Assembly: GCA_017483985.1 (NCBI GenBank)
Contig: JAFUUB010000098.1
Coordinates: 1 to 33,644, forward strand
Direction of reading: 5' to 3'
Origin: Bacteroidales bacterium
GTDB lineage: Bacteria > Bacteroidota > Bacteroidia > Bacteroidales > UBA932
Length of the DNA: 33,644 bases
In this document: piece by piece, positions 8,384 through 16,663 of the stretch
Layout: every line of letters begins with the position of its first letter
Position numbering within the stretch: position 1 is the stretch's first letter
The notes under the pieces: model-generated
Told to the model about the DNA's origin: nothing
The model's database searches: none
The model's input: only the letters and a program-made list of their open reading frames with translations
Made by a program: the position numbers and the translations under genes

Positions 8384-9572
8384 ATTGCGCGTCATCCTGG
8401 CCGGTATGGCCCTGCTGCTGACCCTCGCGGCCGGCGGGCAGAATACGCGTACACAGGAGGCGAATAAGGCCAAGCTGGAAAAGGAAATCGCGCAGATCGA
8501 CGCCCAGCTCAAGGCCAATGCCTCGAAAACCAGCACCGCCCAGTCCGACCTGGTGCTGATCCGCAAGAAAATCGCCAACCGCAACGAACTGATCGCCGAG
8601 AGCGACCGGGAGATCGCACGGATCGGATCGGAGATCAAGGTCAAGCAGAATGAGATCGCGGTTATCCAGGGACGGCTCGACACGCTGTCGCTGTATTACG
8701 GCAACCTGGTCCGCAATGCCTACAAGAACCGGGATGCCAAGGTGTGGTACATGTACCTGCTGTCCAGTGAGAACCTGGGCCAGGCCTACCGGCGGCTGGG
8801 CTATCTGCGGGGACTTTCCGGGCAGATGAACATCCAGGCCCGCAAGATCGAACAGACCCGGACCGAACTGGAAGAGGAAACGGCGAAACTGTCGGCCATG
8901 CAGGCCGAGGCGCAGCAGCTCCGTGCTTCCCGCCAGAAAGAAGTGAACGCTTTGCACGGCGAGGAGTCCCAGTCCCAGAAGTTGATCAGCCAGCTGACGC
9001 GCGACCGGAAAAAATACCAGAAAGACTTGGATACCAAGCGCAAGCAGGTCGAAGCCTTGAACCGTGAGATCGAGCGGATCATCCGGGAGGCGACCCGGCC
9101 GGCTGCTTCCAAGGGAAAGACTTCCTCCAAGACGACCCCGGCCAAGACGGAGATCGATACCAAGCTGGACGGGGAATTCTCCCGCAACAAGGGCAAGCTC
9201 CCGTGGCCGGTGGACGGACCGGTGGTCGACAAGTTCGGCCAGCACAACCATCCGGTCTACAAGAATGTCAAGCTGCCGTACAACAACGGCGTCGGCATCG
9301 CGGTGGCTGCCGGGACACGGGTCCAGGCCGTCTTCGACGGGGTGGTCAAGCAAATCGTGGTCATGCCGGGCTACAACAACTGCGTCCTGGTCCAGCATGG
9401 CAGCTATTTCTCGTTCTATTGCAAACTGAAGACGGTTTCCGTCAAGGCAGGGGACAAGGTGAAGACGGGACAGACCCTGGGTACCGTCGACACGATCGCC
9501 GGTGAGAGCCAGCTGCATTTCCAGATCTGGAAGGGAACGACCCCCCAGAATCCGGAACTCTGGTTGAGATAA
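8376..9572 (+). CDS. EnvC-like murein hydrolase activator (coiled coil plus degenerate LytM/M23)
   Basis: Starting at the ATG at 8376 gives 398 residues with a signal peptide ('MNKLRVILAGMALLLTLAAGGQ'). A long charged coiled coil covers about residues 25-250. An Ala/Lys/Thr linker follows, then a LytM/M23 domain at about 270-398 ('LPWPVDGPVVDKFGQHNHP', 'GTRVQAVFDGVV', 'LHFQIW'). The usual zinc ligands are mostly missing: the 'H.GIDI' position reads 'NNGVGIAV' and the first H of the HxH pair reads 'FYCKL'. That is what activator-type EnvC proteins look like, so it probably switches on amidases at the septum rather than cutting peptidoglycan. Overlaps the TPR gene by eight bases. Confidence 0.9.
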   Translation: MNKLRVILAGMALLLTLAAGGQNTRTQEANKAKLEKEIAQIDAQLKANASKTSTAQSDLVLIRKKIANRNELIAESDREIARIGSEIKVKQNEIAVIQGRLDTLSLYYGNLVRNAYKNRDAKVWYMYLLSSENLGQAYRRLGYLRGLSGQMNIQARKIEQTRTELEEETAKLSAMQAEAQQLRASRQKEVNALHGEESQSQKLISQLTRDRKKYQKDLDTKRKQVEALNREIERIIREATRPAASKGKTSSKTTPAKTEIDTKLDGEFSRNKGKLPWPVDGPVVDKFGQHNHPVYKNVKLPYNNGVGIAVAAGTRVQAVFDGVVKQIVVMPGYNNCVLVQHGSYFSFYCKLKTVSVKAGDKVKTGQTLGTVDTIAGESQLHFQIWKGTTPQNPELWLR

Positions 9573-9591
9573 GACACACAAAACACTTGAT

Positions 9592-10770
9592 ATGAAACGC
9601 TTGACAAGTATTCTCGCAGCCGTGGCCCTGTTGGCCGCCGGCCGCCTTTCCGCCCAGGAAATCCAGAATTTCCGCGTATCCGGTCCGGTTGTATCCCCCG
9701 AGGTTACAGCCACTTCCGTCACCTTCCGTCTCCGTGCTCCGCAAGCCTCGGATGTCCGCGTCCAGCCGTCCTGGCTGGGTTACGGGCCCGAAGCCGCCGA
9801 AGCCGGTAAGATGGTCAAGGGCGACGACGGTGTCTGGACCAAGACCTTCGACCGTCCCGCTTCTGAGTTGTATACCTATACTTTCTCCGTTGACGGTGTC
9901 AGCACGCTTGACCCGTCGAATGTCTTCGTACAGCGTGACGGGGTCCGTTTCATGAGCGCCTTGTTGATCGACGGCGGCCTGGGTGACCTGTATAAGGAAA
10001 GCGAACGGGCCGGCAACCTCGACCATGTCTGGTATTGGTCCGGCACGCCGGGCATGTACCGCCGGATGTATGTCTATACCCCCTTCGGCTATGATCCCAA
10101 TGACAAAAGCCGGGCGTATCCGGTCCTGTATCTGCTGCATGGCGGTGGCGGCGACGAGGATGCCTGGTCGACCCTCGGCCGCACCTGCCAGATCCTGGAC
10201 AACCTGATCGCCCGCGGCGAGGCCCAGCCGATGCTCGTGGTCATGCCGAACGGCAATCCGACCCAGCGGGCCGCCCGCACGCTGATGGTTCCCGAGAATC
10301 CGGATGTGCCGAAAGGCAACGGCAGCTTCGACAATTATGCCTCCCTCCCGGCCGACATCGTCCCTTATATCGAATCTCACTATAATGTGATCAAGGACCG
10401 TTCCGGCCGTGCCTTGGCGGGCTTGTCCATGGGCGGTGGCCAGACCTTCTATACGGGTTTCCGCCATATCGACATGTTCTCCAGCCTGGGCATCTTCTCA
10501 TCGGGTTTGCTCGGCGGCCGTACCGGAGCCTTCGATGCAGAGAAGGAAATGCCCGGCATCTATTCCGATCCGTCCAAGTTCTATTCCCGCCTCAAGGTCC
10601 TGTATATCTCCTGCGGCGAGCAGGACGAGCGGCTGGAAGGCACCCGCGAGGTGGTCGCCAAGCTTCGTGGCAAGGGATACACCGTGGTCTGGGAGACTTG
10701 CCCCGGCGGCCATGAGTGGAAGGTCTGGCGCATCAACCTGGCTTCTTTCGTCCGCAGGATTTTTAAATAG
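9592..10770 (+). CDS. Secreted CE1-type esterase with N-terminal early-set (CBM48-like) domain
   Basis: This 392-residue protein has a signal peptide ('MKRLTSILAAVALLAAGRLSA'). An immunoglobulin-like early-set domain (about 25-125) resembles those of Bacteroidetes feruloyl/acetyl esterases. An alpha/beta-hydrolase of the esterase D/CE1 family follows (about 150-392). The oxyanion segment is 'LLHGGGGDEDAW', the nucleophile elbow 'GLSMGGG' has Ser279, and the likely remaining triad is Asp345 ('GEQDERL') and His374 ('GGHEWKVW'). It probably removes ester-linked groups from plant polysaccharides in the periplasm; the substrate cannot be read from sequence. It starts 19 bases after the EnvC-like gene, and proC follows six bases later. 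Confidence 0.9.
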   Translation: MKRLTSILAAVALLAAGRLSAQEIQNFRVSGPVVSPEVTATSVTFRLRAPQASDVRVQPSWLGYGPEAAEAGKMVKGDDGVWTKTFDRPASELYTYTFSVDGVSTLDPSNVFVQRDGVRFMSALLIDGGLGDLYKESERAGNLDHVWYWSGTPGMYRRMYVYTPFGYDPNDKSRAYPVLYLLHGGGGDEDAWSTLGRTCQILDNLIARGEAQPMLVVMPNGNPTQRAARTLMVPENPDVPKGNGSFDNYASLPADIVPYIESHYNVIKDRSGRALAGLSMGGGQTFYTGFRHIDMFSSLGIFSSGLLGGRTGAFDAEKEMPGIYSDPSKFYSRLKVLYISCGEQDERLEGTREVVAKLRGKGYTVVWETCPGGHEWKVWRINLASFVRRIFK

Positions 10771-10776
10771 AAGACT

Positions 10777-11556
10777 ATGAAAATTGCCATCATCGGTGCC
10801 GGCAACATGGGCGGCGCCACGGCGCTGGGCTTCGCCAAGTTCGTTCCGGAAGCGGAACTGACCGTCACGGCGGCCCATGCGGCCACACTGGGGGAATTCG
10901 CCGTACGCGGCATCGCCACGACCCTTAACAATGTCGAAGCGGCCACGGGGGCGGACATCATCATCCTGGGCGTCAAGCCCTGGCTGGTGGATGAGGTCCT
11001 GACCCAGATCCGGCCGGCCCTGCAGGGCAAGATCCTGCTGTCCATGGCGGCCGGCATCCCGTCCGCCCAGATCGAGGAGTGGCTGGAAGGCAGCGGCATC
11101 CAGGCCGCCTATACCGTCATCCCGAACCTGGCCATCGAAATCGGCGAGAGCATGACGTTCATGACGGAGATCGTGGGAGACCCGGCGGCGGAACTGCAGG
11201 TCCTCCCGCTGTTCAACAAGGTTGGCAAGACCCTGGTCGTCAGCGAGCGGCAGCTGCATGCGGGCATGATGGTCGCTTCCTGCGGGACGGCCTTCGCCCT
11301 GCGGTACGCCCGGGCGGCGATGGAAGGCGGCGTCCAGCTGGGCCTCTATCCGCGCGAAGCCCTGGAGGCGGTGCTGCAGACGATGAAGGGTGCCGCGGAC
11401 CTGGTGACGGCCCACGGGACCCATCCCGAGCAGGAGATCGACCGGGTGACGACGCCGGGTGGCATCACCATCCGCGGCCTCAATGCCATGGAGGCGGCCG
11501 GTTTCACGGCCGCGGTCGTCGACGGCCTGCTGTCGGACAGCGACAGCCTGAAATAG
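10777..11556 (+). CDS. proC: Pyrroline-5-carboxylate reductase
   Basis: ProC reduces 1-pyrroline-5-carboxylate to L-proline with NAD(P)H, the last step of proline synthesis in the cytoplasm. The Rossmann loop 'IGAGNMGGA' is at residues 6-14. The C-terminal dimerisation domain carries the family signature around 'TPGGITIRGLNAMEAAGF' (Thr-Pro-Gly-Gly). Length, 259 aa, is normal. It follows the esterase gene by six bases and is probably in the same transcript. A hairpin at 11577-11606 ends the unit. Confidence 0.95.
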   Translation: MKIAIIGAGNMGGATALGFAKFVPEAELTVTAAHAATLGEFAVRGIATTLNNVEAATGADIIILGVKPWLVDEVLTQIRPALQGKILLSMAAGIPSAQIEEWLEGSGIQAAYTVIPNLAIEIGESMTFMTEIVGDPAAELQVLPLFNKVGKTLVVSERQLHAGMMVASCGTAFALRYARAAMEGGVQLGLYPREALEAVLQTMKGAADLVTAHGTHPEQEIDRVTTPGGITIRGLNAMEAAGFTAAVVDGLLSDSDSLK

Positions 11557-11576
11557 CAGTTCCTGTTGATAAAAAG

Positions 11577-11606
11577 AAGCGCAGGTGCCATCAGGCATCT
11601 GCGCTT
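11577..11606. terminator. Bidirectional terminator between proC and nrdG
   Basis: A 13-bp stem (AAGCGCAGGTGCC / GGCATCTGCGCTT, one G-U pair) closes a four-base loop ATCA. On the minus strand it is followed by CTTCTTTTTATC shortly after the nrdG stop, a good rho-independent terminator. On the plus strand the following run is weaker (GTGCTTTAT). It sits between two convergent genes. Confidence 0.8.
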
Positions 11607-11611
11607 GTGCT

Positions 11612-12115
11612 TTATCGCAGCGGCACCAGGGGAACGGTGCCGGGAATCGTATCGTCCGGTTTCCCCTTCAGGTAGATGATCCGTTGGTTGGGACTGCCGC
11701 GGAACAGCAGGGAGGTGTCGCGCTGCTCCAGGATGAACGGCCCGTCGACCAGCACATCCAGGTACGGCAGCATCTGGGCCAGGTGCGGGTCGGCCTGGAT
11801 TTCCTCGATGGTGAAGCCCGTCCAGCACCAGATGGTCTTGTCGGTCTCGGCCTTGATGCGCCGGGCCAGTTCGGTAAACGCTTCCACCTGGTAGAACGGA
11901 TCCCCGCCGGAGAAGGTCACGTCGCTCAGGCTGTCGGCCTTGATGACGTCCAGGAGCTCGTCGACCGTGACTTCGTGGCCGCCCGCGAAATCCCAGGACT
12001 GGGGATTGTGGCAGCCCTTGCAGTGGTGGGCGCAGCCGGCACAGTAAATGGCCGTACGGAAACCGGGTCCGTCGGCCATTGTCTGTTCCAGGATATTGAG
12101 TATCCGGAGCTTCAT
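11612..12115 (-). CDS. nrdG: Anaerobic ribonucleotide reductase activating protein (radical SAM)
   Basis: NrdG uses a 4Fe-4S cluster and S-adenosylmethionine to install the glycyl radical on NrdD. The cluster motif is near the N-terminus: 'YCAGCAHHCKGCHNP', with C28, C32 and C35 as the CxxxCxxC ligands and an extra C25 typical of NrdG. 'TFSGGDPFYQ' is the SAM-binding GGE-like segment. The 167-residue length is usual. The ATG is one base after the nrdD stop on the same strand, so both subunits are made from one mRNA. Confidence 0.95.
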   Translation of the reverse strand: MKLRILNILEQTMADGPGFRTAIYCAGCAHHCKGCHNPQSWDFAGGHEVTVDELLDVIKADSLSDVTFSGGDPFYQVEAFTELARRIKAETDKTIWCWTGFTIEEIQADPHLAQMLPYLDVLVDGPFILEQRDTSLLFRGSPNQRIIYLKGKPDDTIPGTVPLVPLR

Positions 12116-12116
12116 G

Positions 12117-14324
12117 CTATTTGTGGACGACGCGGTCCTTGAGCTCGGCGAGCTTGCCGGAGTTCCAGCGGTTGGTCGTACCCACGAGGTAGCCGGTGAT
12201 GCGCTGCAGGGTGTCGATGTGCTTGCCGTGGCAGTGCGGGCATTCGGTCAGGTCTTCCTCCGCATTTTCGAAGCCGCAGTCCAGGCAGCGGTTGCGGTTG
12301 TGGTTGACGGAGCCGTACCCGATGTCGTACTTGTCCATCAGGTCGACGATCCGCATGATGGCCTCCGGGTTGTGGGTGGCGTCGCCGTCGATCTCGACAT
12401 AGAAGATGTGGCCGGCGTTCTCATATTTGTGGTACGGGCCTTCGATCTTGGCCTTGTGTTCCGGGGTGCAGTGGAAGTACACCGGAACGTGGCTGGAGTT
12501 GGTGTAGTAGTCCTTGTCGGTGATGCCGGGCAGGACGCCGAAGGTCTTGCGGTCGCGCTTGGTGAACTTGCCGGAGAGGCCTTCCGCCGGGGTGGCGAGG
12601 AAGGTGAAGTTGTGCTGGAAGGTCTCGGCGAAGCCGTTGATCTTCTCGTACATGTGGGAGATGATCCGCAGGCCCAGCTGCTGGGCTTCCTCGCTTTCGC
12701 CATGGTGCTTGCCGATCAGGGCGATGAGGCACTCGGCCAGGCCGATGAAGCCGATGGAGAGGGTGCCCTGGTTCATGACGGATTCGATCGGGTCGTCGTC
12801 CTCCAGTTTGTCGCTGCCCAGCCACAGGCCGTTCATCAGCAGCGGGAACTGCTTCTTGAGGGCGGTCTTCTGGAAGTCAAAGCGCTCGTTCAGCTGCTTG
12901 GCGGAGATGTCCAGCGCCCAGTCCAGTCTCTTGAAGAAGGCAGCGATGCGGTCGTCCTTGTCCTGGATCTGCATGCATTCGATGGCGAGCTTGACGATGT
13001 TGATGGTCGTGAAGCTCAGGTTGCCGCGGCCGATGGAGGTCTTCGGCCCGAAACGGTTGCCGTACACGCGGGTGCGGCAGCCCATGGTGGCGACTTCGTG
13101 GATGTAGCGCTTCGGGTCGTCCGCCTTCCAGGCGTCATCCTGGTTGAAGGAGGCGTCGAGGTTGAGGAAGTTCGGGAAGAAACGGCGGGCGCTCACGCGG
13201 CAGGCGAACTTGTACAGGTCGTAGTTCGGATCGCCGGGGAGGTAGCTGACGCCGCGTTTTTTCTTCCAGATCTGGATCGGGAAAATGGCGGTGGAGCCGT
13301 TGCCGACGCCTTCATAGGTCGTGTTGAGGATTTCACGGATGATGCAGCGGCCTTCGGCGGAGGTGTCGGTACCGTAGTTGATCGAGGAGAAGACCACCTG
13401 GTTGCCGCCGCGGCTGTGGATGGTGTTCATGTTGTGCACGAACGCCTCCATGGCCTGGTGGACCCGGCTGACGGTCTGGTTGATGGCGTGCTGGAGGGCG
13501 CGCTCGGGGCCCTGCAGGCCGATCAGGTCGCGTTTGAGGTAGTCGTCGAACTTGCGGGTCTTGAGCTCGCTGTAATCGGCGTTGCACATGGCACCGACCT
13601 GGTCCACCTCTTCCTCGAAGGTCTTGCGGACGAACGGGGCCAGGTAGAAGTCGAAGGCCGGGATGGCCTGGCCGCCGTGCATTTCATTCTGGACGGTCTC
13701 CATGGAGATGCACGCCAGGACGCTGGCGGTCTCGATGCGCTTGGCCGGGCGGGATTCGCCGTGGCCGGCCTTCAGGCCGTGCTCGAGGATCTTGTCCAGC
13801 GGGTGCTGGATGCAGGTCAGGGACTTCGTCGGGTAATAATCCTTGTCATGGATGTGGATGTAGTTGCCGGCCACCGCTTCCCGGACATCGCCGGACAGCA
13901 GGCACTCGTCCACGTAACTCTTGGTCGCCTCGGAAGCGAATTTCATCATCATGCCCGCCGGGGTGTCCGCGTTCATGTTGGCATTCTCGCGGGTGATGTC
14001 ATTGGCCTGCGCGTCGATGATGGTCTGGAAGATCTCGTTGGTCTTGGCCTTGCGGGCCAGGTTGCGCTGGTTGCGGTAGGCGATGTACTTCTTGGCGACT
14101 TCCTTGCGCGGGCTCTTCATGAGCTCGAACTCGACGCAGTCCTGGATGTCCTCGACGCTCATGTCGTCGCGGTCCATCTTGGAGATGGTATCGGCGATCT
14201 TGGCGGCCAGGACGATGTCTTCACCGTTGTCGGTTACATTCATCGCCTTGAGGATGGCGGCAACGATTTTCTGGTTGTTGAAGTCGACGACGCGACCGTC
14301 GCGCTTGATGACGTGCTTGACCAT
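12117..14324 (-). CDS. nrdD: Anaerobic (class III) ribonucleoside-triphosphate reductase
   Basis: NrdD reduces ribonucleoside triphosphates to deoxynucleotides without oxygen, using a glycyl radical. The 735-residue protein begins with an ATP-cone regulatory domain ('VIKRDGRVVDFNNQKIVAAILKA', about 1-90). The C-terminus has the zinc site 'CLDCGF...CPHC' (about 683-700) and the glycyl radical segment 'ITGYLVGTTNRWNSGK', with the radical Gly at about 711. The start at 14324 gives the complete ATP cone. Followed by nrdG. It suggests DNA synthesis under anoxia. Confidence 0.96.
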   Translation of the reverse strand: MVKHVIKRDGRVVDFNNQKIVAAILKAMNVTDNGEDIVLAAKIADTISKMDRDDMSVEDIQDCVEFELMKSPRKEVAKKYIAYRNQRNLARKAKTNEIFQTIIDAQANDITRENANMNADTPAGMMMKFASEATKSYVDECLLSGDVREAVAGNYIHIHDKDYYPTKSLTCIQHPLDKILEHGLKAGHGESRPAKRIETASVLACISMETVQNEMHGGQAIPAFDFYLAPFVRKTFEEEVDQVGAMCNADYSELKTRKFDDYLKRDLIGLQGPERALQHAINQTVSRVHQAMEAFVHNMNTIHSRGGNQVVFSSINYGTDTSAEGRCIIREILNTTYEGVGNGSTAIFPIQIWKKKRGVSYLPGDPNYDLYKFACRVSARRFFPNFLNLDASFNQDDAWKADDPKRYIHEVATMGCRTRVYGNRFGPKTSIGRGNLSFTTINIVKLAIECMQIQDKDDRIAAFFKRLDWALDISAKQLNERFDFQKTALKKQFPLLMNGLWLGSDKLEDDDPIESVMNQGTLSIGFIGLAECLIALIGKHHGESEEAQQLGLRIISHMYEKINGFAETFQHNFTFLATPAEGLSGKFTKRDRKTFGVLPGITDKDYYTNSSHVPVYFHCTPEHKAKIEGPYHKYENAGHIFYVEIDGDATHNPEAIMRIVDLMDKYDIGYGSVNHNRNRCLDCGFENAEEDLTECPHCHGKHIDTLQRITGYLVGTTNRWNSGKLAELKDRVVHK

Positions 14325-14383
14325 GACAGGGGTATTTAGGTTTTGTATCTTGTGTGGCGGGGCCTTTACGAGGCGCTGGGTAA

Positions 14384-14391
14384 CAAAGTTA
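14384..14391 (-). promoter_or_regulatory. -7 element for nrdDG
   Basis: TAACTTTG on the minus strand is a full match to TAnnTTTG and would give a 5' leader of roughly 55 bases before nrdD. The -33 region is poor. Confidence 0.5.
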
Positions 14392-14450
14392 GGACAAATG
14401 GGCAGGAAAGTGAAGCAAATCGCAAAGAAAAGTTATTAACAGGGCACAAA

Positions 14451-14480
14451 AAAACTGTTAAGTTGTTGCTTAACAGTTTT
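14451..14480 (-). terminator. Rho-independent terminator after the phosphopantetheinyl transferase gene
   Basis: A perfect 12-bp stem (AAAACTGTTAAG / CTTAACAGTTTT) with six-base loop. On the minus strand the stem runs into seven T residues, marking the end of the transcript coming from 15190. It may also act weakly on the plus strand. Confidence 0.82.
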
Positions 14481-14554
14481 CTACGATTTTATTTAATTTA
14501 GAATTGCTATAAATTGGCTAACAATTCTGTTTCTTGTCGGAATGTGCCGGTGGA

Positions 14555-15190
14555 TTATCCGACGACCCAGACGAGGACGTGGCGGTCGAAGGTCATGTAC
14601 TCCAGTTCGAATTCCTCCTCGTAGCCGTCCTTGTGGATGAAGGTCGCCTCCAGTTCGCCTTCGCCGCGGGGGCGGAAGCGCTCGACCTCGATCTGTTCGG
14701 CGAAGTCGACCTTGTAGGCGGACACGCGCTTGAAGATGGCTTCCTTGGCGCACCAGTAGATGGCGAGCTGTTCGTTACGGCGGTCGTCGTCCAGGTCTTC
14801 GATCTCGTCCTCGGAGAGGGCGCGTTTCTCGACGGCGGAGAAATCCCGGTCGAGGGACTCCAGGTCGATGCCCAGGTCTTCCTCGTCGTGGAGGATGATG
14901 GCGACGTACTTCTCCGTATGGGTGATGCTGATGTTGGTCACCATGTTCTCCAGGTACGGCTTGCCGTTGTCGTGGTGGCTGAGGTAGACTTTCTCCTCAA
15001 ACACTTCGTTCAGCAGGGCCCTCACGGCCAGCCGCTGCTTGCGCTGGGATTCGCTCCGGATGTAGGAGATCTCCTCCATTTCATCCGAAGGGGTGGAACT
15101 GAGTTCGATCAGCTCCTGTTCCGTCTCCGTAATCTGCCAGACGGCGATGGTTGCTTCGTTTTCTAGTTTCTTTTTGAGATAGAGTCCCAT
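14555..15190 (-). CDS. 4'-phosphopantetheinyl transferase superfamily protein
   Basis: These enzymes move the phosphopantetheine arm of CoA to a Ser of acyl or peptidyl carrier proteins. I take the ATG at 15190 (211 aa); an upstream non-ATG extension has no family similarity. The magnesium-binding motifs are present: 'DLGIDLES' in the middle and 'WCAKEAIFK' about 50 residues later, the (W)xxKEA signature of the Sfp/AcpT group. Since no other carrier-protein gene is nearby, it is probably the housekeeping enzyme for fatty acid synthesis, which is inference. It is preceded by a possible small ORF and followed by a strong terminator. Confidence 0.9.
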   Translation of the reverse strand: MGLYLKKKLENEATIAVWQITETEQELIELSSTPSDEMEEISYIRSESQRKQRLAVRALLNEVFEEKVYLSHHDNGKPYLENMVTNISITHTEKYVAIILHDEEDLGIDLESLDRDFSAVEKRALSEDEIEDLDDDRRNEQLAIYWCAKEAIFKRVSAYKVDFAEQIEVERFRPRGEGELEATFIHKDGYEEEFELEYMTFDRHVLVWVVG

Positions 15191-15201
15191 AAATCTATTG
15201 G

Positions 15202-15414
15202 TTATGAACCTGTTGTTCCCGTAGTCCCGATCCAGACAGTACCGGCGGCAGCCGAAGAAACGCAAACGACATACCCGCCCTCCTGGTCTTCATCGCCGGA
15301 AGTGCGTGTCAGAATCAAATATGCGTCAGGGGAAAAGCTGCGCGATAACGGGTCGTCCGAATGCGGACCCGCTACGTTTTCTCGGTTAGTGCCTATGGGA
15401 CTGGGAGGTTCCAT
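15202..15414 (-). CDS. Possible small ORF (70 aa), unknown
   Basis: An ATG at 15414 opens a 70-codon frame that ends 11 bases before the phosphopantetheinyl transferase start. A TATATTTG -7 element lies 26 bases upstream, so a minus-strand transcript through it is likely. The peptide is polar, rich in Ser, Thr, Gly and Asp, with a hydrophobic stretch 'GYVVCVSSAAAGTVWIG' near the end. Third-position base use is less GC-biased than in neighbours, and I do not recognise it. It could be a real small protein, or only the 5' leader of the downstream gene. Confidence 0.35.
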   Translation of the reverse strand: MEPPSPIGTNRENVAGPHSDDPLSRSFSPDAYLILTRTSGDEDQEGGYVVCVSSAAAGTVWIGTTGTTGS

Positions 15415-15439
15415 CAATTTGTTTCAAAGTTTGCAAATG

Positions 15440-15447
15440 CAAATATA
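15440..15447 (-). promoter_or_regulatory. -7 element reading toward the phosphopantetheinyl transferase gene
   Basis: TATATTTG on the minus strand matches TAnnTTTG; an imperfect TTTC stands 19 nt upstream. It would give a transcript with about 240 bases before the transferase ATG, covering the small ORF. Confidence 0.5.
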
Positions 15448-15498
15448 GCGTTTTTTTGAATATCAAGAAAATTAGTTCTTTTCCTCCCATTAAATTCT

Positions 15499-15506
15499 TA
15501 TATTTG
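15499..15506 (+). promoter_or_regulatory. -7 element for mdh
   Basis: TATATTTG matches TAnnTTTG, 47 bases before the mdh ATG. The -33 region lacks a clean TTTG. The mdh leader would be about 40 bases and A-rich just before the ATG, usual for Bacteroidota translation starts. Confidence 0.55.
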
Positions 15507-15553
15507 CATCGCCTTCGGGCAACCTTTGTAATCAAACAACAAAACACAATATC

Positions 15554-16540
15554 ATGGGATTTTTGACAAATGAGAAGCTCCTCATCGTCGGCGCCGCCGG
15601 CATGATCGGCTCCAACATGGCCCAGACGGCCATGATGCTGAAATTGACTCCGAACCTCTGCCTGTACGACATCTACGAGCCCGGTCTGAAGGGCGTTGTC
15701 GCCGAGATGGACCACTGCGCCTTCCCGGATGCCAACATCACCTGGACCACGGATCCCGCCGTCGCTTTCAAGGACGCCAAGTACATCATCTCCTCCGGCG
15801 GTGCGCCGCGCAAGGAAGGGATGACCCGCGAGGACCTGCTCAAGGGCAACTGCCAGATTGCCGCCGAATTCGGTGACAACATCCGCAAATACTGCCCGGA
15901 CGTCAAGCATGTCGTCGTCATCTTCAACCCGGCCGATGTCACCGCGCTGACCGCGCTGATCCACGCCGGTCTGAAGCCGGACCAGCTCACCTCCCTCGCC
16001 GCCCTCGACAGCACCCGCCTGCAGGAAGCGCTCGCCTGTGAATTCGGCGTGCAGCAGTGCAAGGTGACCGGTGCCCACACCTACGGCGGTCACGGTGAGG
16101 CCATGGCAGTTTTCGCCTCCCAGGTCAAGATCGACGGCAAGCCCCTCGCAGAATGCGGCCTGTCCGCCGAGAAGTTCGCCGAGATCAAGCACAACACCAT
16201 CCAGGGTGGCTCCAACATCATCAAGCTCCGTGGCCGCAGCTCCTTCCAGAGCCCGGCTTACAATGCCGTCAAGATGATCGAGGCCGCGATGGGCGGTGAG
16301 AAGTTCTGCTGGCCGGCCGGCACCTATGTCTGCAACGCGAAGTACCAGAACGTCATGATGGCCATGCCGACCGTCATCGACGCGACCGGCTGCCACTACA
16401 CCGAGCCGGTGGGTACCGCCGAAGAGATGGCCGCCCTCGACGCTTCCTACGAGCACCTCTGCAAGATGCGTGACGAGATCATCTCGCTGGGCATCGTCCC
16501 GCCCGTGGCTGAGTGGAAGACCTGCAACCCGAACCTGTAG
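15554..16540 (+). CDS. mdh: Malate dehydrogenase
   Basis: Mdh interconverts malate and oxaloacetate with NAD(H); in fermenting Bacteroidota it serves the reductive branch to fumarate, succinate and propionate. The 328-residue protein has the Rossmann loop 'VGAAGMIGSNMAQ' (about 12-24). The substrate-binding Arg segment is 'GAPRKEGMTREDLL' and the catalytic pair is Asp in 'AALDSTRLQ' and His in 'GAHTYGGHGEAMAVF'. It uses many C-ending, highly biased codons, a sign of high expression. It ends 15 bases before a large palindrome that probably terminates it. Confidence 0.92.
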   Translation: MGFLTNEKLLIVGAAGMIGSNMAQTAMMLKLTPNLCLYDIYEPGLKGVVAEMDHCAFPDANITWTTDPAVAFKDAKYIISSGGAPRKEGMTREDLLKGNCQIAAEFGDNIRKYCPDVKHVVVIFNPADVTALTALIHAGLKPDQLTSLAALDSTRLQEALACEFGVQQCKVTGAHTYGGHGEAMAVFASQVKIDGKPLAECGLSAEKFAEIKHNTIQGGSNIIKLRGRSSFQSPAYNAVKMIEAAMGGEKFCWPAGTYVCNAKYQNVMMAMPTVIDATGCHYTEPVGTAEEMAALDASYEHLCKMRDEIISLGIVPPVAEWKTCNPNL

Positions 16541-16555
16541 CAGACTCGCTCAATT

Positions 16556-16655
16556 GAAGAAAGAGCCCTCCCGGGTTCTGCCGATCCTCCCCACTTGTGG
16601 GTCCCCTCCCTTTTCGGGAGCCAATGTCGGCAGAACCCGGGAGGGCTCTTTCTTT
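16556..16655. repeat. 100-bp palindromic element with 27-bp perfect arms and two internal hairpins
   Basis: Arms at 16558-16584 and 16627-16653 are perfect inverted repeats of 27 bases and pair for one to two bases more. The 42-base middle part has two further small hairpins, CCCA/TGGG (about 16590-16601) and CTCCC/GGGAG (16606-16620), so the whole can fold as a cloverleaf. It lies between convergent mdh and the lactonase gene and is flanked by short T-runs on each side. It may act as a two-way terminator, but it is far longer than usual terminators and resembles a REP- or MITE-like element. Confidence 0.8.
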
Positions 16656-16663
16656 ATGATCGC

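Noticed and set aside
6641..8683. 680-codon minus-strand open frame opposite the TPR gene
   Set aside because: It spans the TPR gene, its promoter region and part of the EnvC-like gene and has no family features; antisense shadow.
12048..14339. 763-codon plus-strand open frame opposite nrdD
   Set aside because: It is the complement of a very clear nrdD, runs through low-complexity Val/Gly/Asp sequence with no motif, and arises from the high GC content.
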